From the NCBI GenBank assembly GCA_902622655.1, contig CACNQY010000003.1:1-61286 (forward strand): a stretch of 61,286 bases of DNA. The letters run 5' to 3'. The translations under genes were made by a program, and so were the position numbers. Shown in pieces: positions 27,385 to 36,376 of this stretch. The DNA is from an uncultured Pelagibacteraceae bacterium (lineage in GTDB: Bacteria; Pseudomonadota; Alphaproteobacteria; Pelagibacterales; Pelagibacteraceae). Every line of letters begins with the position of its first letter. Position 1 is the first letter of the stretch. The notes under the pieces are model-generated. The model searched no databases, was not told where the DNA came from, and was given only the letters and a program-made list of their open reading frames with translations.

Positions 27385-28383
27385 ATGTCTCAAAATAAAA
27401 TTAATATAGCTCTACTACTTGGCGATCCATCTGGTATCGGTCCAGAGCTTATATCTAAATTATTAAATGAAGATGTTACCAATAAAGCTAATGTAATAGT
27501 AATTGGTGAGAAGAATATTTTAGAAAGTGGGCATAAAATTTCTGGTAAAAATACTGAACTAAAATATGTTGAGAATTTTGAACAAATAAATTTTGAAAGT
27601 GGAAATAAATTTTTTTTAGATATATCTAAAGGAAAAAACTATGATTATAAGTTATCAGAATGCTCAAAAGAGTCTGGTGAAAGTGTACTTGCTGCTTTAA
27701 ATTTAGCTCTTGAACTTGCAAATAAAAAAAAAGTTCATGCTATAAATTTTGGACCATTTAATAAAACAAGTTTGAAACTTGGCGGTAATAAGCATTCAGA
27801 TGAATTGCATTTAATGGCTGAAAAATTAAATATAAAAAATTTTTTTTGCGAATTTAATGTGATTGATAACTTTTGGACAGCAAGAGTCACATCTCATATA
27901 CCAATTCGAGAGGTTCCTAATCATATTAAAAAAGAAAAAATTATTAAACCAATTAAATTAATCAATGAAGCTATGAAGTTAAATGGTATAAAGGTACCAA
28001 GAGTTGCTGTTCAGGCCCTAAATCCTCATGGAGAATTTGGCACAGAAGAAAAAGATGAAATCTTACCTGCTATTGAAGAAGCAAAGAAAAATGGAATTAA
28101 TGCTGATGGCCCCTTACCTTGTGATACATCTTTTATAACTGCTTATAAAAATAAAAATCATGATTGTATTGTTGGTATGTATCACGACGCTTTACAATCT
28201 GGTCTTAAAGCTTTTGGTTTCGATAGAGGGGTAACTGTTCAAGGGGGTTTACCTCTTCCAATAACCACACCAGCACATGGAACAGCTTTTGATATTGCTG
28301 GTCAAAATAAAGCAAATTTAGAACCAACTTTAAATTCTTTCAAAATTGCATTAACAATGGCTAAAAATCTAAATAATCAATGA
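27385..28383 (+). CDS. PdxA-family 4-phosphohydroxy-acid dehydrogenase (PdxA2-like)
   Basis: A 332-residue oxidoreductase of the PdxA family, with [12 protein letters not shown] at the N-terminus and metal-binding histidines in [17 protein letters not shown] and [10 protein letters not shown]. The C-terminal [15 protein letters not shown] is also family-typical. Family enzymes oxidise and decarboxylate 4-phosphohydroxy acids, either in vitamin B6 synthesis or (PdxA2) in tetronate breakdown. Linkage to the tct operon and to a sugar-acid dehydratase favours a catabolic role. The four-carbon acid kinase usually paired with PdxA2 is absent here. Overlaps the next gene by four bases. Confidence 0.83.
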   Translation: MSQNKINIALLLGDPSGIGPELISKLLNEDVTNKANVIVIGEKNILESGHKISGKNTELKYVENFEQINFESGNKFFLDISKGKNYDYKLSECSKESGESVLAALNLALELANKKKVHAINFGPFNKTSLKLGGNKHSDELHLMAEKLNIKNFFCEFNVIDNFWTARVTSHIPIREVPNHIKKEKIIKPIKLINEAMKLNGIKVPRVAVQALNPHGEFGTEEKDEILPAIEEAKKNGINADGPLPCDTSFITAYKNKNHDCIVGMYHDALQSGLKAFGFDRGVTVQGGLPLPITTPAHGTAFDIAGQNKANLEPTLNSFKIALTMAKNLNNQ

Positions 28384-29555
28384 CAAAAATAAAAAATATT
28401 AAAACCAAAGTGTATCAATGGAATGGCAAAACAGTTCCACCTCAAAATAATTTCTGCACTAATGCTTCTGATATTTTATATGAAAAATCTGATGCTATGG
28501 GTTCTTTTAGATTTCACGAATGGTTGATCTGTGAAATTGAAACCGATGATGGATTTATAGGATTAGGTAATGCGGCTCTAGCTCCACAAGTTACAAAAAA
28601 AATTATTGATACATATCTAAAACCTTTGGTTATTGGAGAAGATCCATTTGATTACGCTTATCTTTGGGAAAAAATGTACAGAAGAACTCAAGCATGGGGT
28701 CGTAGAGGAGTTGGCATGGTTGCAATATCAGCAATTGATATAGCGATATGGGATATAATAGGAAAAATTACAAAAAAACCTGTTTTCAAATTATTAGGTG
28801 GAAGAACTAAAGAAAAAATACCTGTTTATGCTTCTAAACTGTATAGCCAACCAATTAAAGAATTACAAAAGGAAGCTGAAAATTACGTAAAACAAGGTTT
28901 TAAAATGTTTAAAATGAGATTTGGTTGGGGTCCTAAAGACGGACCTGACGGAATGAAAAAAAATATTGAACTTGCAGAAGCAGTTAGAGAGGTAATTGGT
29001 GAAGATACTGATCTTATGATGGAATGTTATATGGGATGGAATTTAGACTATACAAAAAGAATGATTCCTAAATTAATAAAATTTAATCCAAGATGGTTAG
29101 AAGAACCTGTAATTGCAGACGACATTCATGGTTATTCGGAGTTAAATAATATGAATATGATACCTATTTCTGGAGGTGAACATGAATTTAATTTATTTGG
29201 ATTTAAACAATTATTAGATCTTAAAGCTGTAAGCTATATTCAATATGATAATAATAGAGTTGGAGGTTTTACAATTGCTCAAAAAATAAATTCTTTAGCT
29301 GAAGCACATCAAGTTCCTGTTATTCCACATGCTGGTCAGATGCACAATTATCATTTAACAATGTCTAATTTTAATTGTCCTATATCTGAGTATTTTCCAG
29401 TTCATGACGTTGAAATTGGAAATGAACTTTTTTACTATATTTTTGAGGGAGACCCAGCTCCAAAAGATGGTTTTATTGATCTTGATGATAATAAACCAGG
29501 ACTTGGTTTGACAATCACTGATAAATATAAATCTGATTTTAATATTATTGAATAG
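28380..29555 (+). CDS. Enolase-superfamily sugar-acid dehydratase (rhamnonate dehydratase-like)
   Basis: A 391-residue mandelate-racemase/enolase superfamily enzyme. It has an N-terminal capping domain (about 1-130) and a TIM barrel. Candidate metal ligands are Glu215 (LMMECY), Glu241 (WLEEP) and Glu267 (GGEHEF). The Asp290/His317 pair has the spacing of the Asp-His base of L-rhamnonate dehydratase. [16 protein letters not shown] and APKDGFIDL also resemble that subgroup. It would abstract a proton next to a carboxylate and lose water, giving a 2-keto-3-deoxy acid. The substrate could be an aldonate or aldarate; translation is coupled to the pdxA-like gene. Confidence 0.85.
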   Translation: MTKIKNIKTKVYQWNGKTVPPQNNFCTNASDILYEKSDAMGSFRFHEWLICEIETDDGFIGLGNAALAPQVTKKIIDTYLKPLVIGEDPFDYAYLWEKMYRRTQAWGRRGVGMVAISAIDIAIWDIIGKITKKPVFKLLGGRTKEKIPVYASKLYSQPIKELQKEAENYVKQGFKMFKMRFGWGPKDGPDGMKKNIELAEAVREVIGEDTDLMMECYMGWNLDYTKRMIPKLIKFNPRWLEEPVIADDIHGYSELNNMNMIPISGGEHEFNLFGFKQLLDLKAVSYIQYDNNRVGGFTIAQKINSLAEAHQVPVIPHAGQMHNYHLTMSNFNCPISEYFPVHDVEIGNELFYYIFEGDPAPKDGFIDLDDNKPGLGLTITDKYKSDFNIIE

Positions 29556-29562
29556 ATTAATA

Positions 29563-30720
29563 TTATTTTAAAATTTTTTTAATTTCACTTAATGAGAATG
29601 GTTTGGGTATTATGCAACTAGATTTAATTAGCTGAGTTTTACCCGATATACATGCTTTCATAGTTGATTGAATAATATCCAAAACGTGAAGAGATAATTC
29701 TCCATTACATTTATTATTTTTATTATTTTGAATTGAATAAGCCATTTCTGATAATCCGACTCCTCTATAATTAGCATTAGTTGGTGATTCATTTGCTCTT
29801 GAACTTTGGGATTTAATATTAATTTTTCCTAGTGGCATTTTATTTGTTTTATATTCTTTCCATTTATCTCCTAATTTTTTACAAACAAAAACTGAACCAC
29901 CAAACATGTTTGGATCAGGAACTATCATTGAACCTTTATTGCCATATAGCTCAATATGATTTCTTTGATGAGCGATAACATCAAAAGAGAGCGTAACTCT
30001 AATAATTGTTCCACTTTCAAAAATAATAGTCGATAAAAATGTGGTTGGACACTCAACTTTAAAAGTTTTATTTTTCCTTGGTCCAATTCCTATAGTTCTT
30101 TTTTTTACTCCCTTAAATACACTACCTGTTACTTTTTTAGCTGGTCCTAAAAGATTAACTAAAGCAGTTAAATAATAGGGACCCATATCAATAACTGGAC
30201 CACCTTCCTTTTTTGAAAACCATGGTTCTGGATTGGGATGATAGGACTGAACTCCTGGAAAAGCAAAAATTGCATTACCCAAATTTACTTTACCTATTAT
30301 CTTTTTATCAAGTAATTCTCTTGATTTCTGAATACCCCCTCCCAAAAAGGTGTCTGGAGCATTACCAATATAAAGCTTATTTTTCTTGGCTATATTAAGA
30401 AGGTTTTTTCCATCTTTAAAATTGATTGCTAACGGTTTTTCAGAATAAACATGTTTTCCATTAATTAAAGATTGTTTTGCAACTTGATAATGTGCCTTGG
30501 GAATTGTTAAATTTAAAATAATTTCAATTTCCTCATCTTTTAAAAGTTCTTTTACAGACACTGCTTTTATTTTGTAAACTTTGGCACATTTCAAAGCATT
30601 TTGATGAATAATATCTGCACATTTTACTATTTTAATATTATTAAAATACTTTTCTGCCTTAAAATATGTTTCAGAAATATGACCACAACCTATTAAACCA
30701 ACTTTAAATACTTTGTTCAT
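29563..30720 (-). CDS. Gfo/Idh/MocA-family oxidoreductase next to iolD
   Basis: A 385-residue NAD(P)-dependent dehydrogenase. The Rossmann start is VGLIGCGHISETY, with the EKP motif in HVYSEKPLAI and GGPVIDMGPYYLTALVNLLG contributing the substrate-side Asp. Family members oxidise sugars and inositols. It lies seven bases downstream of iolD on the same strand, so it may handle a second inositol isomer or a derivative. The C-terminal third is basic and AT-rich. Not the closest IolG match in the window; that is at 37309. Confidence 0.83.
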   Translation of the reverse strand: MNKVFKVGLIGCGHISETYFKAEKYFNNIKIVKCADIIHQNALKCAKVYKIKAVSVKELLKDEEIEIILNLTIPKAHYQVAKQSLINGKHVYSEKPLAINFKDGKNLLNIAKKNKLYIGNAPDTFLGGGIQKSRELLDKKIIGKVNLGNAIFAFPGVQSYHPNPEPWFSKKEGGPVIDMGPYYLTALVNLLGPAKKVTGSVFKGVKKRTIGIGPRKNKTFKVECPTTFLSTIIFESGTIIRVTLSFDVIAHQRNHIELYGNKGSMIVPDPNMFGGSVFVCKKLGDKWKEYKTNKMPLGKINIKSQSSRANESPTNANYRGVGLSEMAYSIQNNKNNKCNGELSLHVLDIIQSTMKACISGKTQLIKSSCIIPKPFSLSEIKKILK

Positions 30721-30727
30721 AAAAGAA

Positions 30728-32572
30728 TTATACGCCTTGTCTTTGTTTACTCTTTCCTTCTTTATAAAGTTTTAAAGCCTCTTTATTTTCATTAGTTGTT
30801 GGTATTTCTAAAGTTGGGCTATCCCAAAAAGCTGAACCTTCTAACCACTGGTAAGCATGTGTTTTAATCGAAATTACATATGTTACGTCGGATTTTTTTG
30901 CTCTTTTAAATGCCTCCTCTAGATCTGATATGGAATTAACATGCTCAGACTTAGCACCCATACTTTCAGCATGTTTAGCAAAATCGACATCAACGAGTCC
31001 GGGTGTATTAGAACTTTTTAATAAATTATTATATTCATTTCCACCTTTGAATAATTGCAATCTGTTAATAACTGCAAAACCTCCGTTATCACAAACTATA
31101 ATAATTAGTTTATTTTTTGTAATAACTGAAGAGTATATATCTGTGTTATTTAACAGATATGATCCATCACCAACAAAAGAAATTACTTCTTTATTAGGAT
31201 TTGCCATTTTTATTCCTAGAGCACCAGATATTTCATAACTCATACAACTAAAACCCCACTCTGTTTCATGTGTATTTAGTTCTCTTGGTCTCCAAACCTG
31301 AACAACTTCTCCTACCAAGCCACCAGCTGCAGTAACAGCTATATCAGATGGATCTGAGTTTTTATAAATTGCACCTATTACCTGAACATAACTCGGTATT
31401 TCTTGATTTGAAGGAGCGCTTTCTTTATCTATGTGATCGTTCCATGCTGCTAACTCAATCTGAGATTTTTTATTCCAATCTTCTCCAGCTCTCCAGTCAC
31501 CTAATGCAATTGACAAATCCTTTAAAGAAATTTTTGCATCGCCAACTATTGCCTGAGCTAAATGTTTGTTTGCGTCAAATCTTGAAACATTTATAGAAAC
31601 TAACTTAAAATTTGTATTTTCAAAATTAGCCCACGATCCTGTTGTAAAGTCTCCAAGTTTTGTTCCTATTGCAATTGCAAGATCTGTTTGTTTAGCGATT
31701 AAATTTGTATTTTTTCCACCAAGAGCTCCAATTTGCCCTGCATAATGTGAGTGATCTCTTTTCATTGTAGAATATCCCATAACTGTTTGCGTTACTGGTA
31801 TATTATGTTTGATAGCAAAGTTGCTTAACTCTTCCATAGCATCAGAATAAAAAACACCCCCACCAGAAATAATTATTGGGTTTTTTGAAGATTTAATTAC
31901 CGTAGCTGCCTCTTTAACTTGAAAATCATCTGGCCTAGGTCTTCTTATCACATGAATTTTTTCTCTAAAAAACTCCTCAGGATATTCAAATGTTTGACCT
32001 TGAATATCTTGGCTTAGAGAAATGCATGCCGGTCCACAATCTGCAGGATCTAGCATAGTCTGAATAGCAGTTGGAAATGACTGAATAATTTGTTCTGGCC
32101 TGGTAATTCTATCAAAATATCTTGTAACAGGTTTAAATGCATCATTTGCTGTAATAGTGGGATTATTAAAATGCTCTACTTGTTGCAATACTGGGTCAGG
32201 CATTCTATTTGCATAGGTATCCCCAGGCAAAAATAAAATTGGCAATCTATTACTCATAGCAACTGCTGCTGCTGTAACCATATTCGTTGCTCCTGGACCA
32301 ACAGATGATGTTGCTACAAAAATCTGTTGTCTTCTCTTAGCTCTTGCATATGCAATTCCTGTTAAGGCCATATTTTGTTCATGATGACCTCTATATGTGG
32401 GCAAATATTTTTTATTTTCCTCTAAAGCCTGTCCTAAACATGCAACATTTCCATGACCAAATATTCCAAATACTCCAGGAAACAATGGTTCCTTTTTACC
32501 ATTTATTAATATTTTTTGTGAAATCAAATATTTAACTATGGCATGAGCACAAGTAAGAGTAATTTTTTTCAT
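30728..32572 (-). CDS. iolD: 3D-(3,5/4)-trihydroxycyclohexane-1,2-dione hydrolase (ring-opening), IolD
   Basis: A 614-residue thiamine-diphosphate enzyme of the acetolactate-synthase fold, close in length to known IolD. Recognisable IolD stretches are VFGIFGHGNVACLGQALEE, RGHHEQNMALTG (activating Glu65), MPDPVLQQVEH and RYFDRITRPEQ. The TPP/Mg site is GDGSYLLNN around residue 470. It opens the inositol-derived ring to 5-deoxy-glucuronate. It shares a 91-base divergent promoter region with the aldehyde dehydrogenase gene, and an AAGTTTAACTT element lies seven bases before its start. Confidence 0.92.
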   Translation of the reverse strand: MKKITLTCAHAIVKYLISQKILINGKKEPLFPGVFGIFGHGNVACLGQALEENKKYLPTYRGHHEQNMALTGIAYARAKRRQQIFVATSSVGPGATNMVTAAAVAMSNRLPILFLPGDTYANRMPDPVLQQVEHFNNPTITANDAFKPVTRYFDRITRPEQIIQSFPTAIQTMLDPADCGPACISLSQDIQGQTFEYPEEFFREKIHVIRRPRPDDFQVKEAATVIKSSKNPIIISGGGVFYSDAMEELSNFAIKHNIPVTQTVMGYSTMKRDHSHYAGQIGALGGKNTNLIAKQTDLAIAIGTKLGDFTTGSWANFENTNFKLVSINVSRFDANKHLAQAIVGDAKISLKDLSIALGDWRAGEDWNKKSQIELAAWNDHIDKESAPSNQEIPSYVQVIGAIYKNSDPSDIAVTAAGGLVGEVVQVWRPRELNTHETEWGFSCMSYEISGALGIKMANPNKEVISFVGDGSYLLNNTDIYSSVITKNKLIIIVCDNGGFAVINRLQLFKGGNEYNNLLKSSNTPGLVDVDFAKHAESMGAKSEHVNSISDLEEAFKRAKKSDVTYVISIKTHAYQWLEGSAFWDSPTLEIPTTNENKEALKLYKEGKSKQRQGV

Positions 32573-32578
32573 AAAATT

Positions 32579-32651
32579 AAGTTTAACTTTAATTGTATAT
32601 AATGTTTATATATAGTTAATCATAAATTATAAAACCTAATTAAGTAAACTT
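32579..32651. promoter_or_regulatory. Divergent iolD / aldehyde dehydrogenase control region with paired palindromes
   Basis: Two related palindromic elements bracket this region symmetrically: AAGTTTAACTT at 32579-32589 next to iolD and AAGTAAACTT at 32642-32651 next to the dehydrogenase gene. Between them are TATAAT on the + strand (32598-32603) and TATAAT on the - strand (32626-32631), plausible back-to-back -10 boxes. The same AAGT-spacer-ACTT element recurs before iolE/iolG and the binding-protein gene, suggesting one regulator. Promoter calls are by eye. Confidence 0.5.
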
Positions 32652-32663
32652 AAAAATAAATCT

Positions 32664-34106
32664 ATGTACGATAAATTTGGACAATTCATTGATGGTAAAT
32701 GGCAACAGGCTGAAAAAAAAGAAACATATGATGTAATCAATCCAGCAACTGAAGAGGTAATTGGAAAAGCATCAAAAGCATCATCAATTGATGTGCAAAA
32801 GGCATTAAAAGCTGCAGAAAAGGGTTTAGAGATTTGGAAAAATACAGTTCCATGGCAAAGAGCTTATATAATCAGAAAAATTGCTGACCTTATGAGAGAA
32901 AAAAAAGATATTCTTGCAAAGTGGTTGACCCTTGAAGTTGGTAAACCCCTTGCCGAAGGTGTTGGTGAAGTTGGTGGTGGTGCAGATATTTTTGAATGGA
33001 ATGCAGAAGAAACAAAAAGAATTTATGGTCAAACTCAACAAAGCAGATTTACAGATACCAGGGTTCATGTGTATTATCAGCCTGTAGGTGTGGTAGCTGC
33101 ATTAGTCCCATGGAATTTTCCAATAGTTCTGGCATCTAGAAAAATTTCTACCGCTTTAGCTGCTGGTTGTTCAGTAATTTGTAAACCAGATGTTATTACT
33201 CCTGGTGCTGTTATGGAATTAGTAAATATATGTAAAGAAGCAGGAGTTCCAGACGGTGTAGTTAATCTTTTATCGGGTGATCCAGCCGAAATATCTAATG
33301 AACTTATGGAATCAGATATTGTTAAAAAAGTTTCAATTACCGGTTCAACGAGAGTCGGTAAATTAATTTTAAAAAAAGCTGCTGAAAAAGTCCAAAGAGT
33401 GACTATGGAACTAAGTGGACATTCACCTTTTATAGTATGTGAAGATGTAGATATGAATAAAGTTGCAGATATAGCAATATCAGCAAAATTTAGAAATAAT
33501 GGACAAGTTTGTATTTCTCCTAATAGATTTTATGTGCAAGAGAATAGAAAAAATGAATTTGTTGATGCCTTTATTGAAAGGGCAAAAAAATTAAAAATAG
33601 GAAATGGTATGGATGAAGGTGTTGAATTAGGACCTTTAACTACCCAAAAAAGGTTAGAAGAAATTGAAAAATTAGTTGAAACTACAAAAAATGAGGGTGC
33701 TAAAGTTTTAATGGGTGGAAAAAGACCAGCTGGTTTTAATAAAGGATATTATTATGAGCCGACTGTTTTCGATGAAGTGAAAGATAATTTTACAATTATG
33801 AAAGAAGAACCATTTGGACCACTTGTGCCAATACTTACATTCAAAAATTTTGATGAAGTTATTAAGCGAGCCAATGACAATGATTTAGGTTTGTGTAGCT
33901 ATCTATACACAAACTCAATGGATAAAGCTAATTTAGGGTCAGAAAAATTAGAGACAGGATGTGTTGCTGTCAATACAGGTGTTGTTGCAATTGCTGAAGC
34001 ACCTTTTGGTGGAATTAAACAAACAGGATATGGTCGTGAGGGTGGATCAGGAGCAATCAAAGATTACTTAAACGTAAAATATACTCACATGGGCCTTAAA
34101 ATTTAA
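32664..34106 (+). CDS. NAD(P)-dependent aldehyde dehydrogenase (non-acylating)
   Basis: A 480-residue aldehyde dehydrogenase related to succinate- and ketoglutarate-semialdehyde dehydrogenases. The oxyanion Asn lies in VPWNFP, the general base Glu249 in TMELSGHSP and the nucleophile Cys283 in NNGQVCISP. The retained Glu argues against methylmalonate-semialdehyde dehydrogenase (MmsA/IolA), which lacks it and makes acyl-CoA. It heads a + strand operon with an HpaI-type aldolase three bases later. In this inositol setting it could oxidise the aldehyde of 5-deoxy-glucuronate; that substrate is inferred. Confidence 0.88.
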   Translation: MYDKFGQFIDGKWQQAEKKETYDVINPATEEVIGKASKASSIDVQKALKAAEKGLEIWKNTVPWQRAYIIRKIADLMREKKDILAKWLTLEVGKPLAEGVGEVGGGADIFEWNAEETKRIYGQTQQSRFTDTRVHVYYQPVGVVAALVPWNFPIVLASRKISTALAAGCSVICKPDVITPGAVMELVNICKEAGVPDGVVNLLSGDPAEISNELMESDIVKKVSITGSTRVGKLILKKAAEKVQRVTMELSGHSPFIVCEDVDMNKVADIAISAKFRNNGQVCISPNRFYVQENRKNEFVDAFIERAKKLKIGNGMDEGVELGPLTTQKRLEEIEKLVETTKNEGAKVLMGGKRPAGFNKGYYYEPTVFDEVKDNFTIMKEEPFGPLVPILTFKNFDEVIKRANDNDLGLCSYLYTNSMDKANLGSEKLETGCVAVNTGVVAIAEAPFGGIKQTGYGREGGSGAIKDYLNVKYTHMGLKI

Positions 34107-34109
34107 ATC

Positions 34110-34901
34110 ATGAGACCTAATAAAATAAAAAAAATGATGAAAGAGGGTAAGCCTGTAATAAACGGATGGTTACAAATCCCTAGCACAGTTTCTGCTGAAG
34201 CAATGGCTCATCAAGGTTGGGACTCATTAACTATTGATATGCAGCATGGTTTGGTTGATTACACTAATGCTCTTCCGATGTTACAAACTATATCTACAAC
34301 AGATGTTACGCCACTTGCTAGAGTGAATTGGAATGAGCCAGGACAGATAATGAAAATTCTTGACGCAGGATGTTACGGTATCATTTGTCCAATGGTTAGC
34401 AACAAAGAGGAGGCTGAAAAATTTGTTCAAGCATGTATGTATCCCCCTAAAGGATACAGAAGTTTTGGTCCAGTTAGAGGTTTAATTTATGGAGGTCCAG
34501 ATTATGCAAAGCATGCTAACGACGAATTACTTAAAATGGCTATGATAGAGACAAAAGAATCTTTAAATAAACTTGATGAAATAATGTCAGTTGAAGGGCT
34601 TGATGGTATCTATATTGGGCCTGCAGATTTAAGTTTAGCTATTGGGGAAGAGCCAGGTTTTGACAAACCTGAAAGCACTAAAGCTTATTCAGAAATTTTA
34701 AAAATTTTAGAACACGCAAAAAAAAACAATATTTTTGCAGGTATACACAATGGTACACCTGAATATGCACAAAAAATGTTGGATAAAGGTTTTAATTTTG
34801 TGTCAATTGGTGCTGATCAGCGAGCTTTAAGTGCTGGCTCTAAAGCCATTGTGGATAAAATGAAAGGTTTCTCAAAAAAAGAGGAATCTAAAGCTTATTA
34901 A
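34110..34901 (+). CDS. HpcH/HpaI-family class II pyruvate aldolase
   Basis: A 263-residue TIM-barrel aldolase of the HpaI/RhmA group. Residues matching HpaI catalytic and metal positions are present: His46 (DMQHG), Arg71 (LARVNW), Glu147 (MIETKE) and Asp173 (IGPADLSL). Members cleave 4-hydroxy-2-oxo acids to pyruvate plus an aldehyde. It follows the aldehyde dehydrogenase after three bases and precedes the 2-hydroxyacid dehydrogenase by 16. Together with the dehydratase at 28380 it could complete a 2-keto-3-deoxy-acid pathway. Confidence 0.9.
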   Translation: MRPNKIKKMMKEGKPVINGWLQIPSTVSAEAMAHQGWDSLTIDMQHGLVDYTNALPMLQTISTTDVTPLARVNWNEPGQIMKILDAGCYGIICPMVSNKEEAEKFVQACMYPPKGYRSFGPVRGLIYGGPDYAKHANDELLKMAMIETKESLNKLDEIMSVEGLDGIYIGPADLSLAIGEEPGFDKPESTKAYSEILKILEHAKKNNIFAGIHNGTPEYAQKMLDKGFNFVSIGADQRALSAGSKAIVDKMKGFSKKEESKAY

Positions 34902-34917
34902 ATAAAATAATTTCTTA

Positions 34918-35874
34918 ATGAAAAAAATTTTAGTTATTCAGCCTATCCATGAAGCTGGAATAGAACTACTTAAAAATAATAAAAATTATGAATTTGAAGT
35001 AGTTGAGAATATAGATCCTGAATATTTAAAAAAAAAAATTAAACATTGTGATGGTGCTACGATAAGGACTGCAAAATTAACTAGTGATGTGATTAATGAA
35101 GCAGATAATCTTAAGATTATTTCTAGACATGGAGTTGGTTATGATAATATAGATTTAATTGCATCTAAAAATAAAGATGTAACGATTGCAATAACAGCAA
35201 CTGCAAATGCTGTTGCCGTTGCTGAGCATGTTATGTTTATGTTGCTTAGTATATCGAAAAGAAAAGATATGTATGACAATACAGTTAAAAACGGAAAATT
35301 TGATGAGAGAAATAAACTGCCAAAGACAGTTGAAATTTGGAATAAAAATATACTAATTGCTGGTTTTGGTAGAATTGGTCAAGCATTAATAAAAAGATGT
35401 CTTGGTTTTGAAATGAAGGTTTTTGTTTATGACCCTTTTGTATCAAAAGATGTTATTGAAAAGTTTGGTGGTATTAAAATTGATAATATCAATGAAGTTT
35501 GTAAAGATATGGATGCAATCTCACTTCATGTTCCTTTAAATGAAAATACTAAAAATTTGATTAATTATGAATTACTTAAAACAATGAAAAATAGCTGTAT
35601 AATTATAAACGCTGCCAGAGGTGGAATTATAGATGAGATTGATTTAGATAGAGCCTTAAAAGAGGATTTAATATTTGGCGCAGGTTTAGATGTGTTTGAG
35701 ATTGAGCCACCAAGTTTAGAAAATCCTTTGCTTAAAAATAATAAAGTATTTCTAAGCCCACATACTGCGGCTTTTACTAAAGAATGTATGACTAGAATGG
35801 GTATAGAGACTGTGCAAAATATTATTGATTTTTTTGATGGAAAGTTAGAAGAATCAAAAATAGTTAAATTGTAA
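34918..35874 (+). CDS. D-isomer-specific 2-hydroxyacid dehydrogenase
   Basis: A 318-residue NAD-dependent dehydrogenase with the two-domain D-2-hydroxyacid fold. It has the NAD motif GFGRIGQALIKR (near residue 145), catalytic Arg in NAARGGIID, Glu in VFEIEPP and His in LSPHTAA. It is shorter than serA proteins and has no ACT domain. The likely reaction is interconversion of a 2-keto acid and a D-2-hydroxy acid. It belongs to the aldehyde dehydrogenase-aldolase operon and may remove or supply a keto-acid product of that pathway. Confidence 0.88.
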   Translation: MKKILVIQPIHEAGIELLKNNKNYEFEVVENIDPEYLKKKIKHCDGATIRTAKLTSDVINEADNLKIISRHGVGYDNIDLIASKNKDVTIAITATANAVAVAEHVMFMLLSISKRKDMYDNTVKNGKFDERNKLPKTVEIWNKNILIAGFGRIGQALIKRCLGFEMKVFVYDPFVSKDVIEKFGGIKIDNINEVCKDMDAISLHVPLNENTKNLINYELLKTMKNSCIIINAARGGIIDEIDLDRALKEDLIFGAGLDVFEIEPPSLENPLLKNNKVFLSPHTAAFTKECMTRMGIETVQNIIDFFDGKLEESKIVKL

Positions 35875-35875
35875 A

Positions 35876-36376
35876 ATGAAAATAAGTTTTAAAAATTTTG
35901 GATTATTGGAGCTACTTGTTTTAACCTCCGCAATTTTTGTTATTGGAATGTTAATTTGGACAGCTAGTACCAGACCTGCCGTTGAAGCAAAAGCAAATTT
36001 GGTAAAAGAAAATCACAATAAAGTAGTAGATTTAATTAATGATGAAATAAATAATTGTGGAAATAATGAAGAGGGAAAATTTACCGTTTGGGGGGATGCT
36101 TGTGACGAAGAATGGATTGCGGAAAAGGTAGTTAATTATATCAATAACAATTTAAAAATTGAAAATCCATTTTCTGATGATAATACTGTAAAAACTGATC
36201 CAGATCCAAGGATTAAAGCTGAAGGCAAAGCTGGTCAAGCTGTTGAGATGGGAGTTATATTTGTGATGTCTTCAAACTTCTTGCCAGAACCTGGTTCAGA
36301 ATGGATAGTTGGTACTTGTTTCAAATCTCCATGTGTTGCAGCGGGAAATAATGAATTAACTTCTATATATAGATAA
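35876..36376 (+). CDS. Orphan type IV pilin-like protein
   Basis: A 166-residue protein whose first 35 residues look like a pilin: a short basic leader (MKISFKN), then FGLLELLVLTSAIFVIGM with Glu at position 5 if cut before Phe8, then a long amphipathic helix. The residue before the cut would be Asn, not the usual Gly. Cysteines lie near residues 56 and 75 and in a CFKSPC pair close to the C-terminus, like a pilin disulfide loop. The gene starts one base after the 2-hydroxyacid dehydrogenase stop and ends against iolE. No other pilus gene is within 20 kb. Confidence 0.6.
   Translation: MKISFKNFGLLELLVLTSAIFVIGMLIWTASTRPAVEAKANLVKENHNKVVDLINDEINNCGNNEEGKFTVWGDACDEEWIAEKVVNYINNNLKIENPFSDDNTVKTDPDPRIKAEGKAGQAVEMGVIFVMSSNFLPEPGSEWIVGTCFKSPCVAAGNNELTSIYR

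Noticed and set aside
32664..34106. Calling this methylmalonate/malonate semialdehyde dehydrogenase (MmsA/IolA)
   Set aside because: The general-base Glu in MELSGHSP is present, while the CoA-acylating MmsA family lacks it.
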